Counted from the first letter of the stretch, positions 39,105 through 51,173 are shown. The stretch: 64,000 nt of DNA from Specibacter cremeus (GCF_003946885.1 NZ_RWKQ01000011.1:1-64000), one strand, 5' to 3'. Numbers and translations: made by a program. The notes: generated from the sequence alone by a model not told the origin.

Positions 39105-39268
39105 GTCAAAAAATCCTCATCGTCGAGTAGGCCTGGGAGTCGTCGCATGCCCCGTGGCATGCCGGCCGAACGGACGCCTACGGCTCCATCATAGTTCGCC
39201 GCACCCCGACCCCGGCTGTGACCTGCACCATGATGAAGGCAGCGGCCCCGATGGGGGAAGATGGAGGG

Positions 39269-39907
39269 GTGAGTGAAACGCCCGAACCGCCACCCGAGAT
39301 GCCGTCCGTCAAACCGGTGATCAGCGCCGCCGCCGCGAAGCGGGCCAACGCGTCGGTGATCGGCATGATCCTGGCCATGCTGGCCACGGTCGCCATCGTG
39401 TTGGTCGTGGTCGGGTTGAACCCGCAGAAGAACGCCACCTCCTACATCCAGCCCGTCGACGTGGCCGCCGTCGCCGGACAGGCCGCGCCCGTGGCCGGAT
39501 TCGCGCCCGCCGCCCCGCACCTGCCCGCCGGCTGGCGGGCCAACTATGCACGGTGGAACGGGGCCAACGGCCCGGGCGCCGTGGCGTACTGGGATGTGGG
39601 AAATCTTACGCCGCATGACACGTTCATCGCGCTGCGCCAGACGGACCGGGCGAACCCGACCTGGCTGGCCGGCCAGACCGGCAACGCACCGGTCACCGGC
39701 ACGCGGCAGGTTGCCGGCACCACCTGGGAATTGCGCGACGACGGCTCCGGCTCACGCAGCCTGGTTGCCACCATCAACCACACCACGGTTATCCTGACAG
39801 GCAAGGCCGATTTCGTGGACTTCGACGCCCTGGCCGCCGCCACAAGCAGGATGCTGGCCGGCGCCCCGACACCCAGCACGACCGCCACACCGAAGGAGAC
39901 GAATTAG
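39269..39907 (+). CDS. DUF4245 family membrane-anchored protein
   Basis: A 212-residue protein with one N-terminal membrane helix (about residues 30-53; ASVIGMILAMLATVAIVLVVV) and an exported DUF4245 domain (WRANYARWNGANGPGAVAYWDVGNLTP). Function is unknown. It is typical between glpX and fumC in actinobacteria. The GTG at 39269, with GGAGGG directly before it, gives the normal start (SETPEPP...). An ATG 51 nt upstream adds nothing recognisable. Its stop TAG adjoins the carbonic anhydrase ATG. Confidence 0.88.
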   Translation: MSETPEPPPEMPSVKPVISAAAAKRANASVIGMILAMLATVAIVLVVVGLNPQKNATSYIQPVDVAAVAGQAAPVAGFAPAAPHLPAGWRANYARWNGANGPGAVAYWDVGNLTPHDTFIALRQTDRANPTWLAGQTGNAPVTGTRQVAGTTWELRDDGSGSRSLVATINHTTVILTGKADFVDFDALAAATSRMLAGAPTPSTTATPKETN

Positions 39908-40573
39908 ATGCCCGATGCCGAGGACGGCAACATCCACGCCATTTCCGACCACCCGCTCACGCCCGCCCAGGCCTGGGTCCGCCTGATGGAGGGCAACCAG
40001 CGCTTCGTCGCAAGCGCCGCCTCCCACCCGAACCAGGACGCGTCCCGGCGCACGTCCCTGCTGACCACCCAACATCCGTTCGCGCTGATCTTCGGCTGCT
40101 CCGACTCCCGGCTGGCCGCCGAGATCATCTTCGACCTGGGACTCGGTGACGCGTTCGTGATCCGCACGGCCGGCCACGTGATCGACAACACGGTGCTCGG
40201 TTCACTCGAATACGGCGTGGAGTACCTGGACGTGCCGCTGATCGTGGTGCTGGGCCACGACAGCTGCGGGGCCGTCACGGCGACGCGGGACGCCGTGGCC
40301 ACGGGCGAGATGCCGGGCGGCTTCGTGCGGGACCTGGTCGAGAAGGTCACCCCGTCGGTGCTGACGGCGCTGCGCCGCGACCAGGACAGCACCCTCGACG
40401 ACATGATCGAGGAACACGTACGGGAGACGGCGGCCCGGCTGGTGGAGAACTCCCCCATCATCGCCAACGCCGTCACCCGCCAGCGCACCGCCGTCGTCGG
40501 TCTCACCTACCACCTGGACGAGGGCCGGGCCGAGCTGGTGTACAGCAATGGCGCCCTGACCGTGGGCCTGTAG
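39908..40573 (+). CDS. Beta-class carbonic anhydrase
   Basis: A 221-residue beta-carbonic anhydrase hydrating CO2. Zinc ligands and the Asp/Arg dyad are visible in [16 protein letters not shown] and LGHDSCGAV; the substrate loop is [19 protein letters not shown]. An AGGAGA site lies upstream inside the DUF4245 3' end, so the two genes are coupled. It could supply bicarbonate for biosynthesis. Confidence 0.95.
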   Translation: MPDAEDGNIHAISDHPLTPAQAWVRLMEGNQRFVASAASHPNQDASRRTSLLTTQHPFALIFGCSDSRLAAEIIFDLGLGDAFVIRTAGHVIDNTVLGSLEYGVEYLDVPLIVVLGHDSCGAVTATRDAVATGEMPGGFVRDLVEKVTPSVLTALRRDQDSTLDDMIEEHVRETAARLVENSPIIANAVTRQRTAVVGLTYHLDEGRAELVYSNGALTVGL

Positions 40574-40614
40574 CGGTTTCAAAACAGCCGCGCGGCGGCG
40601 ATATGGTAGGAGTC

Positions 40615-42045
<1,431 letters not shown>

Positions 42046-42072
42046 TCCCCACCGGCTCCCCCACCGCGCTTC

Positions 42073-42138
42073 CAAGGCGCCCGGGTCTCGACGGGCTCGA
42101 CCATCGGTGGTCGAGCCCGTCGAGACCCGGGCGCCTTG
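42073..42138. terminator. 31-bp perfect hairpin with 4-nt loop after fumC (REP-like copy 4)
   Basis: Arms 42073-42103 and 42108-42138 are perfect reverse complements with a TCGG loop. The inner part (GGTCTCGACGGGCTCGACCA) belongs to the REP-like family of 17037, 20784 and 37987. It lacks a T-tract but should be an extremely stable RNA hairpin. Confidence 0.85.
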
Positions 42139-42162
42139 CGTTAACGGCGCAGTGATCAACGC

Positions 42163-42213
42163 CACTCACAAAAGATTTTGCACTATGGCCCGAATAGTGC
42201 AAACTTTTACTTT

Positions 42214-42220
<7 letters not shown>
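42163..42220. promoter_or_regulatory. Nested operator of the TetR gene
   Basis: Inner arms TTTGCACTAT (42177-42186) and ATAGTGCAAA (42194-42203) are a perfect 10-bp inverted repeat with a 7-nt spacer. Outer arms CACTCACAAA (42163-42172) and TTTGTGAGTG (42211-42220) are a second perfect 10-bp inverted repeat around nearly the same centre. The GTG start of tetR (42214) lies in the right outer arm. This is a probable autoregulatory operator. Confidence 0.75.
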
Positions 42221-44492
<2,272 letters not shown>

Positions 44493-44571
44493 CGTCGCGC
44501 TCCCGCGGCGAGGTGCCGCCGTCGTGCTTCACACAGGGACTCCAGAGAGGGACGACGACGGTGGCTCGCCG

Positions 44572-45042
44572 TCAGCGTTTGAAGTGCGGAACGCCGTCGA
44601 ACACGGCGGCGCGCGCCACGCTGTCCCGGTGGCCCCGGCGCATGGGCGGCAGCGCGTCGAGCGCGAACCAGCCGACCGCGGTCGATTCGTCGTCGTTCAC
44701 GCGCGCCGTGCCACTGACGTGGCGGCACCGGAACTCGACGTTCAGGAAGTCGCACACGTCGCCGTTGGGAAACGTGACCGGGCCGACGACGTGCACGCCC
44801 AGCAGCGCGTCGATCTCGGCGACAACGCCGGTCTCCTCCAGGATCTCGCGCACCAGGCCGGGCCCCGGCTCCTCCCCCGGCTCGAGGATGCCGGTGATCG
44901 GCGCCCATTCGCCGTTGTCGGAGCGCTTGCCCAGCAGCACCCGGCCGGCGTCATCGAACACGATGCCCTTGACGCCGGGCAGCCAGAGCGGGTCGTGGCC
45001 GATTTGCCGGCGGAGCTTGAGCACGAAGTCGGGGGCTGCCAT
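44572..45042 (-). CDS. NUDIX hydrolase
   Basis: A 156-residue NUDIX protein. The Nudix box is GILEPGEEPGPGLVREILEETGV (about residues 52-74), with the metal-binding REILEE intact. The N-terminus has LWLPGVKGIVFDDAGRVLLGKR. It hydrolyses a nucleoside-diphosphate-linked compound; which one is unknown. The ATG lies 6 nt after TAGGGT on the minus strand, and the divergent gene starts only 31 bp away. Confidence 0.92.
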   Translation of the reverse strand: MAAPDFVLKLRRQIGHDPLWLPGVKGIVFDDAGRVLLGKRSDNGEWAPITGILEPGEEPGPGLVREILEETGVVAEIDALLGVHVVGPVTFPNGDVCDFLNVEFRCRHVSGTARVNDDESTAVGWFALDALPPMRRGHRDSVARAAVFDGVPHFKR

Positions 45043-45048
45043 GGCCCC

Positions 45049-45067
45049 ACCCTATCCGGCCTACACT
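45049..45067. promoter_or_regulatory. Overlapping divergent -10 boxes (NUDIX / hypothetical)
   Basis: Minus strand: TAGGGT at 45054-45049, 6 nt before the ATG at 45042. Plus strand: TACACT at 45062-45067, 6 nt before the ATG at 45074. With 31 bp between the starts, the two promoters must share space and probably compete. Confidence 0.45.
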
Positions 45068-45073
45068 GGGGGC

Positions 45074-45829
45074 ATGGAGCCGGTCCCCGACGTTGAAACC
45101 TTCCGCCACCTGTGCCGATCGTCCCCGTGGCGGTGGAATTCGCTGCGCTTCGAGTTCACGTTCCGCCCGGCCGACCTGGACATCGGGGCGGAGCCGTTGA
45201 CGGTGCGCGCCTGGGTGCGCCGGCCCGGGGCCCTGCGTGTCGAGGCGCTCGACGGCGCACTGCTGGCCTGCACGCCGGACATCAACGCCTCGCGGGACGC
45301 GCTGTACATCTCCGGCCGGCGCAAGCCCTGGCTGTTGCCGCCGCACCTGGTCACGCCCGTGTACGACGACGGCGGGCTGGTGGCGCGGCGGCCCGAGGCC
45401 GCCTACGGGGAACCGGCGTTCGGTTCGGGCCGGTTCCCCGCCGCCCTGGACCCGGTGGAGCTGGCCGGGGTGCGGCCCGTGCCCAGCGTGGAACCGCGCT
45501 CGAACGTGGCCGAGATCGAGTCACCGGCCCGCGTCGCGAACGGGGGCCGACCCGCCGTGGAGGCCGTGCTCACGCCCAACCCGGCCTATGTGCCGTATGC
45601 CGTGGACGCGCCGCTGCTGTACCCGGGCCGGACCATGGTGCGCGTCGACGCCGGCACGGGCGTGTGCGTGGCCAGCCGCGCCCTGGACGGCGACCTGGCC
45701 GGCGCCGGGCATGAGCTGGCCATCCTGGGCGTGGACGAGTACATGCTCGACGACCTGTTCGAGGAGGTCGGCATGGGGTTGACGGACGTCCGGGCCCACA
45801 TCCCGTGGGAGCTGGGCCCGGGCGCCTGA
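45074..45829 (+). CDS. Conserved hypothetical protein
   Basis: A 251-residue soluble protein that I do not recognise as a named domain. It opens VETFRHLCRSSPWRWNSLRFEF and has a beta-rich middle (TVRAWVRRPGALRVEALDGALL), a GRRKPWLLPPHLVTPVYDDGG stretch and an acidic C-terminus (EYMLDDLFEEVGMGLTD). No signal peptide or membrane helix is visible. Similar proteins next to NUDIX genes are known in Arthrobacter-like genomes, from memory. The ATG lies 6 nt after TACACT. It converges on phoH with 4 bp between. Confidence 0.75.
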   Translation: MEPVPDVETFRHLCRSSPWRWNSLRFEFTFRPADLDIGAEPLTVRAWVRRPGALRVEALDGALLACTPDINASRDALYISGRRKPWLLPPHLVTPVYDDGGLVARRPEAAYGEPAFGSGRFPAALDPVELAGVRPVPSVEPRSNVAEIESPARVANGGRPAVEAVLTPNPAYVPYAVDAPLLYPGRTMVRVDAGTGVCVASRALDGDLAGAGHELAILGVDEYMLDDLFEEVGMGLTDVRAHIPWELGPGA

Positions 45830-45833
45830 AATC

Positions 45834-47144
45834 CTACGGCTCGATGCCCTCCAGCAGCTCGGTGACGAGCGCGGCGATGGGCGAGCGTTCGGAGCGGGTC
45901 AGGGTCACGTGCCCGAACAGCGGGTGCCCCTTGAGCGTCTCGACGACGGCGGCGATCCCGTCGTGCCGGCCCACGCGCAGGTTGTCGCGCTGGGCGACGT
46001 CATGGGTGAGCACGATCTTCGAATTCTGCCCGATCCGGCTCATGACGGTCAGCAGCACGTTCTTCTCCAGCGACTGCGCCTCGTCGACGATGACGAACGA
46101 GTCGTGCAGCGACCGGCCGCGGATGTGGGTCAGCGGCAGCACCTCCAGCATGCCCCGGTCGATGACCTCGTCCATGACCGCCTTGGACACCAGCGCGCCC
46201 AGTGTGTCGAACACGGCCTGCGCCCACGGGTTCATCTTCTCCACCTCCGCCCCCGGCAGGTAGCCGAGCTCCTGGCCGCCGACGGCGTACAGCGGCCGGA
46301 ACACGACGACCTTGCGGTGCTCGCGGCGCTCCATGACCGCCTCAAGGCCGGCGCACAGGGCCAGCGCGCTCTTGCCGGTGCCGGCCCGGCCGCCGAGCGA
46401 GACGATGCCGACCTCCGGGTCCATGAGCAGGTCCAGGGCCAGGCGCTGCTCGGCCGAACGGCCGTGCAGTCCGAACACCTCCCGGTCGCCGCGGACCAGC
46501 CGGACCTGCTTGTCCGCGCCGACCCGGCCGAGCGCGGAGCCGCGCCCGGCCAGCAGCACCAGTGAGGTGTTGACCGGCAACTCGGCGGCTGCCGGGATGA
46601 ACACGGGCTGGTGCTCGTACAGCGAGCCGAGGTCCGTGTCCGTGACCTCGAGTTCTGCCACACCGGTCCAGCCGGAGTCCTTCACCAGTTCGTTGCGGTA
46701 TTCGTCGGCGGCCAGGCCCAGCGCGGACGCCTTCACCCGCATCGGCACGTCCTTCGACACGACGGTGACATGGCGGCCCTCGTTGGCCAGGCTCTTCGCC
46801 ACCGCCAGGATGCGCGAATCGTTGTCGCCACCGCGGATGCCGGCCGGCAACACCTCCGCGGAGATGTGGTTCAGCTCGACCCGCAGCGTGCCGCCCTCGG
46901 CGCCGATCGGGATCGGGTGGTCCAGCCCGCCGTGCTCGGTGCGCAACTCGTCCAGCAGGCGCAGCGCGGAGCGGGCGAAGTACCCCAGTTCGGGGTCGTG
47001 CCGCTTGCCCTCCAGTTCCGAGATGACCACGATCGGGACAATGACCTCGTGCTCGGCGAACCGCAGGATGGCCCGCGGATCCGACAACAGCACCGACGTG
47101 TCAATCACGTAACTGCGCCGGGCCTGTTCTTCCCTTGCCGCCAC
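45834..47144 (-). CDS. PhoH2-type protein (PIN domain plus PhoH ATPase)
   Basis: A 436-residue protein joining an N-terminal PIN RNase domain ([15 protein letters not shown] at residue 12 onward, [12 protein letters not shown]) to a C-terminal PhoH ATPase/helicase domain ([38 protein letters not shown]). PhoH2 proteins of mycobacteria are ATP-dependent, sequence-specific RNA helicase/RNases, paired there with a small upstream antitoxin. No convincing short antitoxin frame is seen in the 174 bp upstream here. The start is GTG with TGGAG 6-7 nt before it. Confidence 0.92.
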   Translation of the reverse strand: MAAREEQARRSYVIDTSVLLSDPRAILRFAEHEVIVPIVVISELEGKRHDPELGYFARSALRLLDELRTEHGGLDHPIPIGAEGGTLRVELNHISAEVLPAGIRGGDNDSRILAVAKSLANEGRHVTVVSKDVPMRVKASALGLAADEYRNELVKDSGWTGVAELEVTDTDLGSLYEHQPVFIPAAAELPVNTSLVLLAGRGSALGRVGADKQVRLVRGDREVFGLHGRSAEQRLALDLLMDPEVGIVSLGGRAGTGKSALALCAGLEAVMERREHRKVVVFRPLYAVGGQELGYLPGAEVEKMNPWAQAVFDTLGALVSKAVMDEVIDRGMLEVLPLTHIRGRSLHDSFVIVDEAQSLEKNVLLTVMSRIGQNSKIVLTHDVAQRDNLRVGRHDGIAAVVETLKGHPLFGHVTLTRSERSPIAALVTELLEGIEP

Positions 47145-47318
47145 TTCGACTCCAGCCCCCGGGCAAACATCGCCCGGAATCGAACCTCACGACGGGCGGG
47201 ATGCCCGCCGTTAACGCCAAGCTACGCCGCCCCACCCCGCACCCCGGCCAACGCCCCCGGCGTGTCCGGTTACGGCCCGGTAAACGTTTGGGGCGCACCC
47301 ACGGGAGCCCACGCCCGC

Positions 47319-48101
47319 TCAGGTGCCGAAGCGGCGGCTGCGCCCGGCGTAGTCGCGCAGGGCGCGCAGGAAGTCGATCCGGCGGAACGCCGGCCACAGC
47401 GCCTCGCAGAAGTAGAACTCGCTGTACGCGCTCTGCCACATCAGGAAGCCGGAGAGCCGTTGTTCGCCGGAGGTGCGGATCACCAGGTCCGGGTCGGGCT
47501 GCCCGCGTGTGTACAGGAACCTGGAGATGTCCTCGACACTGAGCGTGTCCGCCACCTCGCCCATGGTGCGCCCCTCGGCGTCGGCCTCGTGCAGCAGCTC
47601 ACGGACGGCGTCGACGATCTCGCGCCGGCCGCCGTAGCCGATGGCCATGTTGACGTGGACGCTTTCGTGCTCGGGCGCGCGGGCGGTCAGCCGGGACAGC
47701 CGCTCGGCCAGGTAGTCCGGCAGCAGTTCCGGGGCGCCCATGGCGTGCACGCTGATGTTGGCGTCGGCGTCGAGCAGGTCGAACGTGTTGGCGATGATGC
47801 CCATCAGTTCGTCCAATTCATCGGACGACCGGTTCATGTTGTCGGTCGAGAGCATGTAGAGCGTCACGACCTTGATGCCCAGCTCCTGGCACCAACCCAG
47901 GAACTCGACGATCTTGTCCGCCCCGGCCTGGTGGCCGCGGCTGGTCGGGGCGTTGAACTGCTTCGCCCAGCGCCTGTTGCCGTCCACCATGACGCCGATG
48001 TGCCGCGGCACCGTGCCGCGGTCCAGCGACCGGGCCAGGCGCCGTTCGTAGTAGTCGTACAGCAGATGCGGCATCCGCAACGGGCGCGAGAGAAGCCGCA
48101 T
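47319..48101 (-). CDS. uppS: Short-chain cis-prenyl (isoprenyl) transferase
   Basis: A 260-residue cis-prenyltransferase of the undecaprenyl/short-chain (Rv1086-like) group. The catalytic loop HIGVMVDGNRRWAKQ (about residue 38), LYMLSTDNMNRS and the C-terminal RTSGEQRLSGFLMWQSAYSEFYF are diagnostic. It makes polyprenyl diphosphate for wall lipid carriers. In mycobacteria the Rv1086 type makes omega,E,Z-farnesyl diphosphate, and the VMVDGNRRWAK sequence is closer to that type. The ATG at 48101 has GGTGGAG upstream and gives normal length; an ATG at 48134 adds 11 residues. Confidence 0.92.
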   Translation of the reverse strand: MRLLSRPLRMPHLLYDYYERRLARSLDRGTVPRHIGVMVDGNRRWAKQFNAPTSRGHQAGADKIVEFLGWCQELGIKVVTLYMLSTDNMNRSSDELDELMGIIANTFDLLDADANISVHAMGAPELLPDYLAERLSRLTARAPEHESVHVNMAIGYGGRREIVDAVRELLHEADAEGRTMGEVADTLSVEDISRFLYTRGQPDPDLVIRTSGEQRLSGFLMWQSAYSEFYFCEALWPAFRRIDFLRALRDYAGRSRRFGT

Positions 48102-48199
48102 GGTCACTCCACCGATCCTTCCGCGTACGACCATCCGGTCACCTGCCTGTGTGCACCCAACGTTACCCGCCGCAACGGCGGGAATCCCGCAGGCGCATT

Positions 48200-48216
48200 G
48201 TTACCCCAAAGTAACC
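48200..48216. promoter_or_regulatory. GTNACC direct repeat (GTTACC-N5-GTAACC) upstream of trhA and uppS
   Basis: GTTACC at 48200-48205 and GTAACC at 48211-48216 have the same 11-bp period as the boxes upstream of rpfB. Another GTTACC is at 48162-48167, and a 7-bp hairpin CCCGCCG/CGGCGGG lies at 48166-48182. The site ends 15 bp before the trhA -10 box and so covers its -35 region. Confidence 0.4.
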
Positions 48217-48231
48217 TACGGATTGGCGGGC

Positions 48232-48237
48232 TATGCT
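48232..48237 (+). promoter_or_regulatory. Predicted -10 box (TATGCT) of trhA
   Basis: TATGCT ends 6 nt before the ATG at 48244, and no ribosome site is present. This predicts a leaderless message. Confidence 0.45.
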
Positions 48238-48243
48238 TCGTCC

Positions 48244-48894
48244 ATGTCCTCCCCCCACCCCGCGGCGCTCAAGCCCAGTTGGCGCGGCTGGCTGCACACC
48301 GGCGCGGCCCCCGTGGTCCTCGCGGCCGGCGTGCTGCTCATCCTCCTCGCCCCGGGCACCACCGCCAAGGTGACCACGTCCATCTACACGCTGACGGGCG
48401 TCATGCTTTTTGGCACGAGTGCGCTATACCATCGCGTGGACTGGTCGCCCACGGTCAAGATCCTGCTCAAGCGGCTGGACCACAGCAACATCATGCTCGT
48501 CATCGCGGGCACGTACACGCCGCTGTCCGCCCTGCTTCTGCCCCGCTCCACGGCCACCTTGGTGCTGTGGCTCATCTGGTCGGGCGCCGTGGCCGGCGTG
48601 CTGTTCCGCGTCCTGTGGGTCACGGCGCCGCGCTGGCTCTATGTGCCCATCTACGTGGCCCTGGGGCTGGCGGCGCTGTTCTTCCTGCCACAGTTCTGGG
48701 CGGCCAGCATCCCGGCCACGCTGCTGGTCTGTGCCGGCGGCGCCTTCTACATCGCCGGCGCCGTGGTCTACGGCATCAAGCGGCCGAACTTCAGCCCGCG
48801 CCACTTCGGCTTCCACGAATTCTTCCACGCGTTCACGCTGGCCGGGTTCGGCCTGCACTTCGCCGCCATCGTGCTCGCCGTCTTCCGGCCCTAG
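48244..48894 (+). CDS. trhA: PAQR/hemolysin III family membrane protein
   Basis: A 216-residue seven-helix protein of the hemolysin III/PAQR family. Family features are ALYHRVDWSPTVKILLKRLDHSNIMLVIAGTYTP and the C-terminal HFGFHEFFHAFTLAGFGLHF with its conserved histidines. Bacterial members have been linked to membrane fluidity. It is divergent from the prenyltransferase gene. The ATG at 48244 is chosen because it lies 6 nt after TATGCT. Its TAG overlaps the stop of the next gene on the other strand (CTAG). Confidence 0.92.
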   Translation: MSSPHPAALKPSWRGWLHTGAAPVVLAAGVLLILLAPGTTAKVTTSIYTLTGVMLFGTSALYHRVDWSPTVKILLKRLDHSNIMLVIAGTYTPLSALLLPRSTATLVLWLIWSGAVAGVLFRVLWVTAPRWLYVPIYVALGLAALFFLPQFWAASIPATLLVCAGGAFYIAGAVVYGIKRPNFSPRHFGFHEFFHAFTLAGFGLHFAAIVLAVFRP

Positions 48895-49952
48895 ACCCGG
48901 CTCAGCTGGCGGTCGATGGTCTCGCGCAAGACGTCCAACGCTGTCGGTTCGAACCCGTCCTTTAACAGCGAGAGCCGATGCAGTCTGTTCGCCGCATCTT
49001 CGGCGCGACCGTCATCGCGTCGGTCCATTTCCCGTACGCCAAGGAGCTTGAACCATTCGAGCGTCTTTCGTGCTGTAGAGAAGGGATCGCGGTGGATCCC
49101 GTAACACCTGAGCCGGACGTCGGCGGGGATCGCAACCTCACCCTGCGCGATGTCCGGCTCGTCACCCATGGCCGCGAGGGTGCCGCGGCGGCAGGCGACC
49201 ATCAGGAGAAGCGTGATCTCGGAGTCCTCGAGCACATGGAGCCACCCGCTGGTCACGAAGCCAACAGGCAGGGCGAAATAATCCTCGCCTTTGGGAGGGA
49301 CTGTGTATGGGAGCGGGTCGCCGCTGTGCTGCCATCCTGCCTCGTCGAGGAGGCTGAACCCTTCGTAACGTCCGCGTTTGCCCGGCGTCCCCGGCAGATG
49401 CACGAGCTTTGCTTCCTCGAGAGTGTCCAGCGCAGTATGCAGCGTTCTCGCCTTCTTTTCCCGGATGGTCGAGGTAGTCTTCCCGCGGCCGGAGGTGACC
49501 GCTGGGGTGGCCACCAAGTCATTCCAGCCCCGCTCCCGTGAGAAGGTCGCGAGGGGCATGTCGAGCGTGACCCGTCGGCCAGGGCGATTCTTGATTTGCG
49601 CAGCGGCCAGCGCTGTGAGGTACACGCGCAGTGCTGCCCCCTTGCTCGAGGAGATCATCGTGGCCGGAGGGCGCAGCGCGCGCTTCGGAGCCCGCCTGTC
49701 CGAAACCTCGCCTTCGGGAATCGGCTTCTCCAGACGACAGAACGGGGTCCGTATTCGCAGCCCTTCGGTCGCCAGCAGCCCCGGCGCGCCAAGGTAGTCG
49801 CTCATGGCTGCAGTTGCATTGGCGGCCGCCTCGCCGAACTGGCCATTAAGGCGGGCTCGCCGCGCTTCAAAGGCCTGGCGCTCCTTGGAGCTGAGAGTAC
49901 GGGAGAAGTCCAAGAAACGGTCGGCCAAGCGTGTCATGACATGAAAATACAT
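48891..49952 (-). CDS. Unknown protein, possible winged-helix/replication-like
   Basis: About 353 residues from the ATG at 49952; 49937 is also possible. I do not recognise it. The N-terminal third is helical and charged (RLADRFLDFSRTLSSKERQ). The middle has GAALRVYLTALAAAQIKN and a basic region. The last third (DSEITLLLMVACRRG ... GEVAIPADVRLRCYGIHRD) reads like the winged-helix region of plasmid or phage replication or partition proteins. No signal peptide or membrane helix is seen. Its codon use and the flanking DNA look less GC-rich than the neighbours. It is divergent from the 2TM-GAF gene, with repeated CCTGAA motifs between. It may be part of an acquired islet. Confidence 0.7.
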   Translation of the reverse strand: MYFHVMTRLADRFLDFSRTLSSKERQAFEARRARLNGQFGEAAANATAAMSDYLGAPGLLATEGLRIRTPFCRLEKPIPEGEVSDRRAPKRALRPPATMISSSKGAALRVYLTALAAAQIKNRPGRRVTLDMPLATFSRERGWNDLVATPAVTSGRGKTTSTIREKKARTLHTALDTLEEAKLVHLPGTPGKRGRYEGFSLLDEAGWQHSGDPLPYTVPPKGEDYFALPVGFVTSGWLHVLEDSEITLLLMVACRRGTLAAMGDEPDIAQGEVAIPADVRLRCYGIHRDPFSTARKTLEWFKLLGVREMDRRDDGRAEDAANRLHRLSLLKDGFEPTALDVLRETIDRQLSRV

Positions 49953-50121
49953 CGAATCAGCCTGAACGTATAAACCAGCCAGAAAGCCTGAATCTCGATA
50001 CTCTGAACCTGAAGTCAATCCCTGGCGGGTTTACCCGCTATCCCAGTGTAGTGGAACTGTGGGCCCAGTCCTGCTGAACTTCAGGGGTACGACACGGAAC
50101 GACGTCCATGAAGAAGGTGAC

Positions 50122-50955
50122 ATGTCCAGCCAATCGCGCCACGACAGGCCGGCCCTGAGCGGGCTCCGTCTTTTCCTGGCGGACCGGGCCGATCTGCTGC
50201 TGACGGTGGCGGCGACGGCATTGGCCGGCATCGCGACGACTCTCATGGGGTGGGCCCAGCTCAACAGCGGGCTGGCCGCCCTTCTTCGATATCTGGCGAT
50301 CGCCGCCGGTGCTGTGGCCACGGGGCTGCTGATCGTCAAGGCTGTCCGGGACCACAAGAGATCCTTGTCCGTGGCAGAGGCCAGGTACGACACGATGAAA
50401 GAGCTCCGGAACAAGCTCGGTCCAGCGCTGGACCTGATGGCCGAGCTCGCCGAGGTCGATCCGGCATACTCCAGTCCTGAGCTGCTGAAGGAAAGCCTCA
50501 AGACAATCGCCACCCATTGCTGCGGCGCACTCGATGCGATGATTCCGGCGAGCACGGATGTCAGGGCCATCGTGTATGCGATGAATCAGCCGAACGGCAT
50601 GTACCCGCTGGCCCGATTCGGCCGGAACGACGTTCCCCGGACCTTCTCCTTCGACGAGCAAGACGGCGCCGAGATCCTTGCGTACCTGTCCAGCAGCTCG
50701 CCCGAAGGGGAGCTGTACACCGACACGGCCAGAGAAGCGCCCTCGGACTACGAAGGCGATCGAGCACGCTACCGCACGTTCATCCGTGCCCCGATCTGGT
50801 CGAGCGGAGTACTCTTCGGCATGGTCACCGTCGACGCCCCGAAGGCAGGGTCTCTCTCGAAGGGAGATGTCTTCTTGGCGGAGTTGATCGCAGCGGAGCT
50901 CGCGCCAGCATTCGCAATTGCCGCAGCCGCGGGACGCAGCGAAAAGTCAGTCTGA
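50122..50955 (+). CDS. 2TM-GAF domain protein of unknown role
   Basis: 277 residues. Two N-terminal membrane helices (about 26-45 and 52-75) are followed by a charged, helical stalk (HKRSLSVAEARYDTMKELRNKL) and a cytoplasmic GAF-like domain (about 125-270; FIRAPIWSSGVLFGMVTVDAPKAGSLSKGDVFLAEL is the conserved last part). GAF domains bind small ligands; no output domain is attached. The 2TM-plus-helix layout recalls membrane effectors or sensors of signalling systems, but this is only a resemblance. The ATG at 50122 has GAAGG upstream, better than one 63 nt earlier. A 62-codon gene follows with its own promoter. Confidence 0.8.
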   Translation: MSSQSRHDRPALSGLRLFLADRADLLLTVAATALAGIATTLMGWAQLNSGLAALLRYLAIAAGAVATGLLIVKAVRDHKRSLSVAEARYDTMKELRNKLGPALDLMAELAEVDPAYSSPELLKESLKTIATHCCGALDAMIPASTDVRAIVYAMNQPNGMYPLARFGRNDVPRTFSFDEQDGAEILAYLSSSSPEGELYTDTAREAPSDYEGDRARYRTFIRAPIWSSGVLFGMVTVDAPKAGSLSKGDVFLAELIAAELAPAFAIAAAAGRSEKSV

Positions 50956-50960
50956 CGGCC

Positions 50961-50966
50961 TACACT
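50961..50966 (+). promoter_or_regulatory. Predicted -10 box (TACACT) of the 62-codon gene
   Basis: TACACT ends 6 nt before the ATG at 50973, the same spacing as at many core genes here, so the small gene probably has its own leaderless message. Confidence 0.45.
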
Positions 50967-50972
50967 GTGGGT

Positions 50973-51161
50973 ATGAGCACACGAGTCGAAGTATCGCCAG
51001 GAGGCATCGGCTTCATCCGCACGACGGCCAAGAAGTCGATCCCGGACGCTCCCGCCGTGCTTAAGACTGCGCGCCGTCGCCCATGGCTTCTGCGCCGCGA
51101 TGCCACTGAGACTCGCTTCACCAATGCCTCATCGCAGACGAGCACTCGTAAGGCGCGCTGA
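50973..51161 (+). CDS. 62-residue basic protein of unknown function
   Basis: The frame starts MSTRVEVSPGGIGFIRTTAKK and ends STRKAR. It is strongly basic, with no membrane helix and no cysteines. Three facts support it as a real gene: TACACT 6 nt before the ATG, no overlap with another gene, and a perfect terminator 12 nt after the stop. It is 17 nt downstream of the GAF gene. It may bind nucleic acid or the GAF protein, but nothing shows this. Confidence 0.65.
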   Translation: MSTRVEVSPGGIGFIRTTAKKSIPDAPAVLKTARRRPWLLRRDATETRFTNASSQTSTRKAR

Positions 51162-51173
51162 CCCTCTCACATC

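Noticed and set aside
47158-47215. tRNA-like GGTTCGATTCC on the minus strand upstream of phoH
   Set aside because: There is no matching T-stem or cloverleaf; it is only a GC hairpin region (GGCGGG/CCCGCC) between uppS and phoH.
47145-47318. PhoAT-like antitoxin gene upstream of phoH2
   Set aside because: No short frame with a ribosome site and sensible composition overlaps or adjoins the phoH start, so the mycobacterial toxin-antitoxin layout cannot be claimed.
48945-48960. tRNA T-loop-like GGTTCGAACCC
   Set aside because: No acceptor, D or anticodon arms can be formed around it. It is inside the coding region of the islet gene.
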